From contig JAGQGA010000334.1 of NCBI GenBank assembly GCA_020432595.1, positions 1 through 6,291 of the forward strand: a stretch of DNA of 6,291 nt, in the 5' to 3' direction. The translations under genes were made by a program, and so were the position numbers. This document shows positions 1-5,139 of this stretch, piece by piece. Source of the stretch: Anaerolineales bacterium. Its GTDB lineage: Bacteria > Chloroflexota > Anaerolineae > Promineifilales > Promineifilaceae. Below the pieces are notes generated by a model. That model was not told the DNA's origin. It worked only from the letters and a program-made list of their open reading frames with translations, and did not search any database. Each line of letters starts with the position of its first letter. Within the stretch, counting starts at the first letter, position 1.

Positions 1-2
1 AA

Positions 3-662
3 GCAATCCTGGACGCGACAGTGCGGTTTGAGATAGAGACTTGGGTTAGCTGTGGGGGTGGGTGCAAAATCAAACACAATGCAAATGGGCACGGGACGAT
101 CATGAACGGCCGTTATCTCCTCACCCACAACCACCTCGATGAAACTATTATTGCCAGGCTGCTTACGGGCAACAATCTACCAACCCTCACCATCACTCTC
201 TACGACAGCAACGGCCAACTCATTGCTAAACTGTCAGCCGAACATGTCGCCATCGCGGCTGTTGATTCAGAAGCCATCGTCCTAGATTTTGGCTATCAAA
301 ACGGCACGGGTTTCTTCCAGGCTCTCGGTTTGCCTTCAGCCCAATTTATAGCTGCAACTCAGCTAACATTGGAAGTGGGTGCCGTCGTCGCCCAAATTGA
401 CTGGGACGGCACAACAACCTGCGTAGAATGGGCAACCATTGATGCAATCGAAACCATTTCTGGCACCCCCGTTGCCCAACTATCCAACGGACTTGAACAC
501 GGAGCCTCAGGCGGTGGAGTCTATTGGAACGGCATTCACATTGGTAACAACTGGAAAACCTCAACGTGCATGACCACGCCATCAAAAACAATAGAGAACC
601 ACAGCTATGCTGCCCTCAATACGTCACACGTCCTGAACCCAGGGCAGCTTAAACCAAAGTGA
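3..662 (+). CDS. Trypsin/HtrA-fold serine protease, 5'-truncated by the window edge
   Basis: The frame is open to the left edge, so the N-terminus, and any signal peptide, lies outside; a GTG at 21 is the first internal start but probably not the real one. Numbering from that GTG (213 aa), LLTHNHL at 33-39 resembles the ILTNNHV histidine motif of HtrA-type proteases, making H38 the likely general base. GASGGG at 161-166 matches the GxSGG nucleophile motif, with S163 catalytic. The acid is less clear: in VDSEAIVLDF (81-90) D82 is a candidate, but strict alignment to the xDIALL motif puts E84 at the usual aspartate. C12 and C16 form a CGGGC pair, and C134 and C183 are also present, so disulfides are possible in an exported enzyme. 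No PDZ domain follows; the protein ends about 50 residues after the serine. The family hydrolyses peptide bonds; the substrate is unknown. It converges with the DinB-like gene. Confidence 0.75.
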   Translation, partial: AILDATVRFEIETWVSCGGGCKIKHNANGHGTIMNGRYLLTHNHLDETIIARLLTGNNLPTLTITLYDSNGQLIAKLSAEHVAIAAVDSEAIVLDFGYQNGTGFFQALGLPSAQFIAATQLTLEVGAVVAQIDWDGTTTCVEWATIDAIETISGTPVAQLSNGLEHGASGGGVYWNGIHIGNNWKTSTCMTTPSKTIENHSYAALNTSHVLNPGQLKPK

Positions 663-802
663 CATTTATCGTCGTGGCGGCCAAATTTTGTCACCAACAA
701 ACCGGCAACGGCTTCACGACTCTGTAACATCGGTCTCGGCACGCTAGGTGCTAGGCATTACCCGTTAAACCTATCAAATCAATGGTTCAATGCGAATCGA
801 GC

Positions 803-1285
803 CTATACCCCTTCCACCAAAATCCGTGTAATCTGCTCCAAATGGTCGTTGTCGTGATGACCTACCTGAACGGCGGCATCGGTCACACCAAAGCTATCCC
901 GTTCGGGGTGAATGCCGGTGCGTGCCCACTGCGCTGCATCCAACGATTTAAACAACGCCACAAACCGCTGCCGCGAGGCGACCAAATCGGCATATGCCTG
1001 GCGTAAATCTTGCTCGTTGTAGCGGCGGTCAATGGCGATCTGCTCGTGGTCATAAGCGGGCAGCATGGGATGGTCTTGTTCAAGCATCATCATCACGCGG
1101 TCATAAAAAAAGCCGTCAAAGTCGCGCAGATGGCAAACGACTTCGAGGATTGTCCAGCCGTTGGGCCCGTCGCGCCGGGAAACGGCCGTTTCCGGCGACA
1201 CAAAATGCAAAATATGCCCCAAAGTCTTCACACTGTTCTGCATCAGCCGAACATGACGCTTTTGCAACATTTCAATCGGTTCCAT
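803..1285 (-). CDS. DinB-like four-helix-bundle protein, putative metal-dependent enzyme
   Basis: A 160-residue protein, the usual size for the DinB/YfiT-like putative metalloenzyme superfamily. The expected metal triad is visible: H52 in the second helix (VVCHLRDFD) and the HxxxH pair H144/H148 in VGHHDNDHLEQI near the C-terminus. The N-terminal helix (MEPIEMLQKRHVRLMQ) and the GPNGWTILEVVCHL segment also fit the family. Members include thiol-transfer and stress-induced proteins, but most have no proven reaction, so no substrate is assigned here. I chose the ATG at 1285 because a purine-rich site (GGAAAGGA) lies just upstream; the frame extends further 5' but would overlap the preceding phosphodiesterase gene with low-complexity sequence unlike the family. 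It starts 22 nt after that gene's stop codon, suggesting a shared transcript. One copy of the ACGGCCGT palindrome lies within it (1182-1189), read as Thr-Ala-Val. Confidence 0.85.
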   Translation of the reverse strand: MEPIEMLQKRHVRLMQNSVKTLGHILHFVSPETAVSRRDGPNGWTILEVVCHLRDFDGFFYDRVMMMLEQDHPMLPAYDHEQIAIDRRYNEQDLRQAYADLVASRQRFVALFKSLDAAQWARTGIHPERDSFGVTDAAVQVGHHDNDHLEQITRILVEGV

Positions 1286-1294
1286 CGCTATTTG

Positions 1295-1302
1295 TCCTTT
1301 CC
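1295..1302 (-). promoter_or_regulatory. Ribosome binding site of the DinB-like gene
   Basis: On the minus strand this reads GGAAAGGA, with AGGA ending 9 nt before the ATG at 1285. It sits in the 22-nt gap after the phosphodiesterase stop codon and decides the start of the DinB-like gene. Confidence 0.7.
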
Positions 1303-1307
1303 TTTTC

Positions 1308-1997
1308 TCAACCCGCAGCGTGAGACAGCACCCGCTCTGGGTAATTCGTAAACACCCCATCCACCCCCCAGCCACGCAACTGAGCAATGTCGTCGGGTTC
1401 GTTGACGGTGTAGGGCAACACCAGAAAGCCGTGGTCGTGGGCTTCCTGCACAAACGGCTCTGTTAGCTGCTTGTACCAGGGATTGACCGACAACGCCCGC
1501 AACTGCTGCGCCGTCGGAATGGCTACATCCATGTTGCCCCACAGCAGCACTCCCAGCGGCACCTCGGTGTGAAGCTGACGGGCAACGGCCAGTTCGTCGT
1601 GGCGGAAGGAAGAGAGGAGGATTTGGTTAATATCCCAGCCAGAAGCTAGGTAAGATTGGAGGAATTGGAGGGTAGGAACGGCCGTTTCTGGCCCCTTTAA
1701 CTCCACATTAATCCCCACCCGTCTGTCCACCAAATCAAACACCTCGTGCAGCAGCGGAATCCGCTCCCCCTTACCCGCATCCAGCGAGCGCAAATACGCC
1801 AGCGATTGCGCCATCACCAACCCCGTCCCGTTCGTCGTCCGGTCTAGCTCATCATCATGGGTGACAACCAGTTCTCCCTCCACTGCATACACATCAATCT
1901 CAATCCAATCCACCCCCAATTCCAATGCCTTCGCCACCGAAAGCAGCGTGTTCTCCGGCTCATGCCCCATTGCCCCACGATGTCCAATGCACAACAT
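1308..1997 (-). CDS. Glycerophosphodiester phosphodiesterase (GDPD family), cytoplasmic
   Basis: A 229-residue, single-domain GDPD with a TIM-barrel pattern. Catalytic and metal-binding motifs appear in order: IGHRGAMGHEPENT (4-17) with H6 and R7; WIEIDV (31-36) with E33 and D35; THDDELDRTTNGTG (46-59) with H47; NVELKG (97-102) with E99 and K101; SSF (129-131); YTVNEPDD (196-203); and DGVFTNYPE (213-221). The family hydrolyses glycerophosphodiesters to sn-glycerol 3-phosphate and an alcohol. There is no signal peptide, and the length resembles the cytoplasmic UgpQ type rather than longer periplasmic GlpQ. The ATG at 1997 sits just before the conserved IGHRG, so the start is firm, yet no Shine-Dalgarno sequence is visible: the preceding minus-strand bases are CTGCCAAAAAACT. 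It lies 75 nt downstream of ppc and 22 nt upstream of the DinB-like gene. A palindrome copy at 1678-1685 encodes Thr-Ala-Val. No transporter neighbours are present, so the substrate is unspecified. Confidence 0.93.
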   Translation of the reverse strand: MLCIGHRGAMGHEPENTLLSVAKALELGVDWIEIDVYAVEGELVVTHDDELDRTTNGTGLVMAQSLAYLRSLDAGKGERIPLLHEVFDLVDRRVGINVELKGPETAVPTLQFLQSYLASGWDINQILLSSFRHDELAVARQLHTEVPLGVLLWGNMDVAIPTAQQLRALSVNPWYKQLTEPFVQEAHDHGFLVLPYTVNEPDDIAQLRGWGVDGVFTNYPERVLSHAAG

Positions 1998-2008
1998 AGT
2001 TTTTTGGC

Positions 2009-2077
2009 AGTAATCAGTAATCGGTAATCAGTAATCAGTTGGGGTCACTGATTACCCATCACTGATTACCGATTACC
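2009..2077. repeat. Heptamer repeat cluster with a 16-bp perfect inverted repeat, between ppc and the GDPD gene
   Basis: Four head-to-tail heptamers occupy 2009-2036 (AGTAATC, AGTAATC, GGTAATC, AGTAATC). Three inverted GATTACC units follow at 2050-2056, 2064-2070 and 2071-2077. The arms 2017-2032 and 2061-2076 are perfect 16-nt reverse complements, and a nested 9-bp stem joins 2031-2039 to 2047-2055 around a 7-nt loop. The ppc stop codon (2073-2075) lies inside the right arm, and the GDPD ATG is only 11 nt from the cluster. No T-run follows the stem on either strand, so it does not look like an intrinsic terminator; it could stabilise or process mRNA, or simply be a dispersed repeat. Confidence 0.85.
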
Positions 2078-4868
2078 CTGTATTCTTCAACCCCGACGCA
2101 ATACCATTGATTGTCAGGAAAATAATGCGGAGCAGCGACTGCCCCTCTTCACCCTGCTGCGCTTCTGGCGGCAGCGACCGCAGCCGCGACAGCAAACTCA
2201 CCTGAATAAAATTCAACGGGTCAATATACGGGTTTCGCAACCGCACCGACTGCTGTAGCACCGGGTCATTGTCAAGCAATTCTTGCTGCACCGTCACCCG
2301 CAAAATCCACGCTTCCGTCTCATCAAACGCCGCCTTGATGTGGCCGTACACCTGCTCCCGCACCTGTTCATCCTCCACTAGCTCCGCATAGAGCCTAGCA
2401 ATCCCCATATCGGCTTTCACCAACGATACCTGAGCATTGTCAATGACGGTGCGGAAAAACGGCCATTCGCGGTACATCTCTTGCAGCAGCACCCGCCGCG
2501 CTGGGGTAGAGCCAAACGCCGCCAGCGCATGGCCTACCCCGTACCACCCCGGCAGCACGTAGCGGCTTTGCATCCAGCTGAACCCCCAGGGAATCGCTCG
2601 CAGGCTGCTCAAAATATCGCCGCCCAGCCGCTTCGCCGGCCGTGACCCAATCCGCATCTGGCTAATCTCGTTTAGCGGCGTGGCTTGGCTCCAATATTCC
2701 AGCAGTTCTGGCGTTTCATAAATAAATTGGCGATAGGCATGGTAAGACGTGGCCGCCATTTCTGCCATCGCCTCGCGCCACGCCGGTTTGGGCTGGGGCA
2801 GTTGGCTTTTGTCCGGCGGCATACTTGCCAGCAGTACGGCGTGGATCACCTGCTCCAGATGGCGCTGGGCAATGGCCGGATGGCCGTACCGTTCCCCAAT
2901 CACTTCGCCCTGTTCGGTGATTCGCACCCGGCCGGCAACGGAGCCGGGGGGCTGAGCCAAAATGGCGCGATTGGCCGGTCCGCCACCCCGCGCAATGGTA
3001 CCGCCGCGCCCATGAAACAGCATCATCATCACCTCGTTGGCGCGGCAGCATTCTGCCAACTGTTCCTGCGCCTCGTACAGCTCCCAGTTGGCGGCTAAAT
3101 AGCCTGCGTCCTTGTTGCTGTCCGAGTAGCCAATCATGATCATTTGCTTGCGGCCAACCCGCTCCAGGTGAGGAGCGTAGGCGGGGTGGTGGAAGAGGGT
3201 GGTCATGACGGCCGGGGCTTCGCGCAAGTCGGCGCGGGTTTCAAACAGCGGCACAAAGGTCAACCCCTCAAAATCTTTATCTGGTGCGAGGCACAAATCA
3301 TGCCAATAGGCGAGCAGCAGCGGAGCCAGAATGTCTTCGGGGCCGTGGGTCATGCTGACGATATAGGTTCCCAAAATGTCGGGGCCATAATAAGTTACGC
3401 CGCGCCGCAGCACGTTGAATAAGTCTAGCGTCTCTTTGGTCTCTTTGGAGAGGTCGGTAAGGTGGGTGAAGTCAGGGATGGGTTCGGTGAGCAGTTGGGA
3501 AAGCAAATCGGCGCGTTGAGCGGGGGAAAGTTGGGCAAAGTGGGGAAAACGGCCGTTTTTCCGCAGTAATTCATCCAAAACGGCCGTGTTGTAATCGCTG
3601 TATTGCCGAATATCGAGCCGCGCTACGTGCAGCCCAAACACCTGTGCCTGGTGGCGTAATTTTTCCAAATCGTCGCTAGCAAGCTGCCCCAGCCCTTGCT
3701 CGCGCAGCGTCCGGTCAATCAGGTCAAGTTGGCGGCACAGCGTAGCCCCGCTGCGAAACTGTTTAGGAGGCGGTTCCTGCCCCAACAGCCGCTGCACCAT
3801 CTTGCCATCGGTACGCGCTGTTGCCAAATCTTCGCTAATCATCGCTGCCAGCAGCCGGTAGGGTTCGTTGGGATAGCGGTCGCGCAGGTAAGAGACGTGG
3901 CGCGATTCGACGGCGGCGTTGTGGATAGCTTGCAGCAGTTCTGGCTCAATGTCAACGAGTTGGTCGGAAACGGTGATGGAGCGGTTAAGCTGGCGCAGCA
4001 TCGGCTGGTGGAGCGTTAGCGCCTGGCCGCGATGGAGCCGCAGTGCTTCGGCAGTGACTTTGGCGGTAACATTGGGGTTGCCATCGCGGTCGCCGCCAAT
4101 CCAGGAGCCAAAGGTGAGGAAGCGGCTGGGCAGGGTAAGGTTGGGGTAATATTGCGCCAGGGCGGTCTGCATGGTGGCGTAGATTTTGGGAATGACGTTC
4201 CAAATCGTCTGCTCGAAATAGTACAGGCCGGTTTTGACTTCATCTTCGGGGGTATAAACGGCCGTTCTGCTCCGATTCGTCAGCCACAGCGAAGTAATTT
4301 CCGACCGTACATGGTGCAGCAATTCTGCCCGCTCATCCGGTAGCAAATCGCGCTCCTGTAAATCGGTCAGCATATCGGCCACCCGCCGCAGCTTGGAAAG
4401 CACCGTCCGCCGCTTGGCCTCGGTGGGATGAGCCGTAAAAACCAGCTCAATATCGAGCCGTTCCAACAGGGCGGCCATTTCCGCCTCACCCACGCCCCGC
4501 TCACGCAAGGTGCGAACGCCGGCCGTAATGGATTCACGCAGCGGTCTTGGGTGAGCTTTTCGCGCCCGCTGCCGCAGCACGCGCACCCGCTGCTGGTCTT
4601 CGGCCAGGTTGATTAGCTCAAAATAGACGGTGAAGGCGCGGGCAATGAGTTCGTCGCTGGCGCTGTCCAGGCTGCTGACCAGATGTTTCAGGTCGTCTTC
4701 AAATCGTTCGCCACCCGCCTCCCGCCGTGCTTTGGACAGGTTGCGGATATGTTCTTCTAGCTCAAAAAGCTGCTCTCCGGCCTGTTCCGTAATGACTTCG
4801 CCTAAAATGCCGCCCAGCAAACGAATATCTTGCCGCAGCAGCTCTTGTTCCTCTTCCGCTGATGCCAT
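2073..4868 (-). CDS. ppc: Phosphoenolpyruvate carboxylase
   Basis: This 931-residue enzyme carboxylates phosphoenolpyruvate with bicarbonate to oxaloacetate, replenishing the TCA cycle; it is a cytoplasmic enzyme, tetrameric in the family. Length is normal for bacterial PEPC. Family motifs appear in order: DIRLLGGILGEVI (14-26); FTAHPTEAKRRT (144-155) with catalytic H147; GGDRDGNP (258-265); VARLDIRQ (415-422); PLFETRADL (540-548); IGYSDSNKDAG (579-589); FHGRGGTIARGGGP (618-631); MRIGSRPAKR (738-747); and the terminal NTG (929-931). By alignment with E. coli PEPC, the residues that bind the inhibitor aspartate appear kept as R627, K818, R878 and N929, so feedback inhibition is likely. No plant-type N-terminal phosphorylation motif is seen. 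The start at 4868 is set by AGAGG 7 nt upstream and by the family N-terminus; the frame stays open to 5108, but those 80 extra residues run through intergenic repeats. Palindromes at 3549, 3580 and 4258 are coding. Minus-strand order is ppc, GDPD, DinB-like. Confidence 0.97.
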   Translation of the reverse strand: MASAEEEQELLRQDIRLLGGILGEVITEQAGEQLFELEEHIRNLSKARREAGGERFEDDLKHLVSSLDSASDELIARAFTVYFELINLAEDQQRVRVLRQRARKAHPRPLRESITAGVRTLRERGVGEAEMAALLERLDIELVFTAHPTEAKRRTVLSKLRRVADMLTDLQERDLLPDERAELLHHVRSEITSLWLTNRSRTAVYTPEDEVKTGLYYFEQTIWNVIPKIYATMQTALAQYYPNLTLPSRFLTFGSWIGGDRDGNPNVTAKVTAEALRLHRGQALTLHQPMLRQLNRSITVSDQLVDIEPELLQAIHNAAVESRHVSYLRDRYPNEPYRLLAAMISEDLATARTDGKMVQRLLGQEPPPKQFRSGATLCRQLDLIDRTLREQGLGQLASDDLEKLRHQAQVFGLHVARLDIRQYSDYNTAVLDELLRKNGRFPHFAQLSPAQRADLLSQLLTEPIPDFTHLTDLSKETKETLDLFNVLRRGVTYYGPDILGTYIVSMTHGPEDILAPLLLAYWHDLCLAPDKDFEGLTFVPLFETRADLREAPAVMTTLFHHPAYAPHLERVGRKQMIMIGYSDSNKDAGYLAANWELYEAQEQLAECCRANEVMMMLFHGRGGTIARGGGPANRAILAQPPGSVAGRVRITEQGEVIGERYGHPAIAQRHLEQVIHAVLLASMPPDKSQLPQPKPAWREAMAEMAATSYHAYRQFIYETPELLEYWSQATPLNEISQMRIGSRPAKRLGGDILSSLRAIPWGFSWMQSRYVLPGWYGVGHALAAFGSTPARRVLLQEMYREWPFFRTVIDNAQVSLVKADMGIARLYAELVEDEQVREQVYGHIKAAFDETEAWILRVTVQQELLDNDPVLQQSVRLRNPYIDPLNFIQVSLLSRLRSLPPEAQQGEEGQSLLRIIFLTINGIASGLKNTG

Positions 4869-4875
4869 AGCTTTA

Positions 4876-4880
4876 CCTCT
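4876..4880 (-). promoter_or_regulatory. Ribosome binding site of ppc
   Basis: AGAGG on the minus strand, 7 nt before the ATG at 4868. It supports the 931-residue start over the 80-residue longer open frame. I could not identify a convincing sigma-70 promoter upstream. Confidence 0.75.
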
Positions 4881-4926
4881 CTTACTACACTCTATCTGTA
4901 TCTTACTGCAATTTAGGTGATGGTGG

Positions 4927-5031
4927 GAGGAAAACGGCCGTTTTTGGACACGGAAGGACACGGAAGGACACGGAAAATGAACCTGTATCCTTCTATGTAT
5001 GGTAAAATTTTTTGAGGAAAACGGCCGTTTT
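4927..5031. repeat. Pair of 18-nt direct repeats, each containing a 14-bp palindrome
   Basis: GAGGAAAACGGCCGTTTT occurs at 4927-4944 and again at 5014-5031. The last 14 bases of each copy form a perfect palindrome (AAAACGGCCGTTTT). The pair brackets the 10-mer array. The right copy lies just before the sequence where Rhs similarity begins (about 5035), so it may mark the edge of the rearrangement that truncated the Rhs gene. Confidence 0.8.
4946..4975. repeat. Three perfect tandem copies of a 10-mer
   Basis: GGACACGGAA is repeated exactly three times without gaps. The array starts 2 nt after the 4931-4944 palindrome and lies in the ppc 5' region, about 80 to 110 nt upstream of its start codon. 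A 10-bp period is close to one DNA helical turn, so a protein bound to each copy would lie on the same face; this is an inference, and slippage-generated sequence without function is equally possible. Confidence 0.85.
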
Positions 5032-5139
5032 CTTAAAGGTGGGGAAGCCGTAGCGGTGCGGGTGGTGGCGTTGAGCAGGAGTGGGTTGGAGGTGGAGATC
5101 ATTGGCACGACGGGGCTGTTTTATATTCACGGCGACCAT
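4999..5139 (+). pseudogene. 5' piece of a split Rhs core domain, out of frame with the remainder
   Basis: In this frame the sequence reads GGEAVAVRVVALSRSGLEVE, then IIGTTGLFYIHGDH, ending at 5139. The tail is the well-known YxHGDHLGS segment of Rhs/YD-repeat proteins that leads into the core domain. The next expected residues, LGSSTTLTDPSG, occur in another frame from 5162. Nothing upstream resembles YD repeats, and a TGA at 4978-4980 closes the frame, so the thousands of bases that normally precede the core are absent. The ATG at 4999 is only the first available codon; there is no clear ribosome binding site. Rhs similarity seems to begin around 5035, directly after a palindrome copy. Confidence 0.7.

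Larger units (their letters stand above)
4869..4998. other. Divergent intergenic region: ppc leader and repeats
   Basis: This gap between ppc on the minus strand and the Rhs remnant on the plus strand holds the ppc ribosome binding site, an AT-rich stretch (about 4881-4918), one 14-bp ACGGCCGT-type palindrome and a triple 10-mer tandem repeat. The ppc promoter presumably lies here or slightly further right, but I see no confident -35/-10 pair. A TGA at 4978-4980 closes the plus-strand frame that carries the first Rhs piece, which limits how far that remnant can extend to the left. Confidence 0.6.
105..5029. repeat. Dispersed, highly iterated palindrome ACGGCCGT (eight copies)
   Basis: The 8-mer ACGGCCGT occurs at 106-113, 1182-1189, 1678-1685, 3549-3556, 3580-3587, 4258-4265, 4934-4941 and 5021-5028. 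All but the 3580 copy extend to AACGGCCGTT; the 3549, 4934 and 5021 copies are perfect 14-bp palindromes AAAACGGCCGTTTT, and the 1182 copy is a perfect 16-bp palindrome (1178-1193). About 0.1 copies would be expected by chance in 6.3 kb. Six copies lie in coding sequence, read as Asn-Gly-Arg or Thr-Ala-Val, and two lie upstream of ppc, one of them within the frame of the 5' Rhs piece. The pattern recalls cyanobacterial HIP1 (GCGATCGC) but the sequence is different. Function unknown. Confidence 0.85.

Noticed and set aside
663..802. Small RNA, tRNA remnant or bidirectional terminator in the convergent gap
   Set aside because: I saw only short partial inverted matches (for example CTAGGTGCTAGG near 744-755) and no cloverleaf or stem followed by a T-run.
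994..1351. Plus-strand open frames opposite the DinB-like and GDPD genes
   Set aside because: They lie antisense to recognisable proteins, lack ribosome binding sites and encode no recognisable motif.
1286..1453. A 56-residue N-terminal extension of the DinB-like protein
   Set aside because: It overlaps the C-terminal coding region of the GDPD gene in another frame and has Cys/Thr-rich shadow sequence; the ATG at 1285 follows a ribosome binding site and starts the recognisable family helix.
2017..2076. Intrinsic terminator after ppc
   Set aside because: The inverted repeat is strong but AT-containing, and no T-run follows it in either direction; the T-run at 2000-2006 lies on the plus strand before the stem, not after it.
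3546..3587. Two close palindromes in ppc as a regulatory operator
   Set aside because: They are in-frame codons (Asn-Gly-Arg and Thr-Ala-Val) about 1.3 kb inside the gene, and copies occur throughout the window, so a genome-wide motif is the simpler reading.
2685..4343. Several plus- and minus-strand open frames inside ppc
   Set aside because: They are GC-driven shadows of a gene whose full set of PEPC motifs occupies the proper frame.
4869..5108. An 80-residue N-terminal extension of PEPC (frame open to 5108)
   Set aside because: It reads through the tandem repeat and both palindrome copies (giving KRPFSS twice), overlaps the Rhs remnant on the other strand, and resembles no PEPC N-terminus. 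The ATG at 4868 has a good ribosome binding site and the standard family start.
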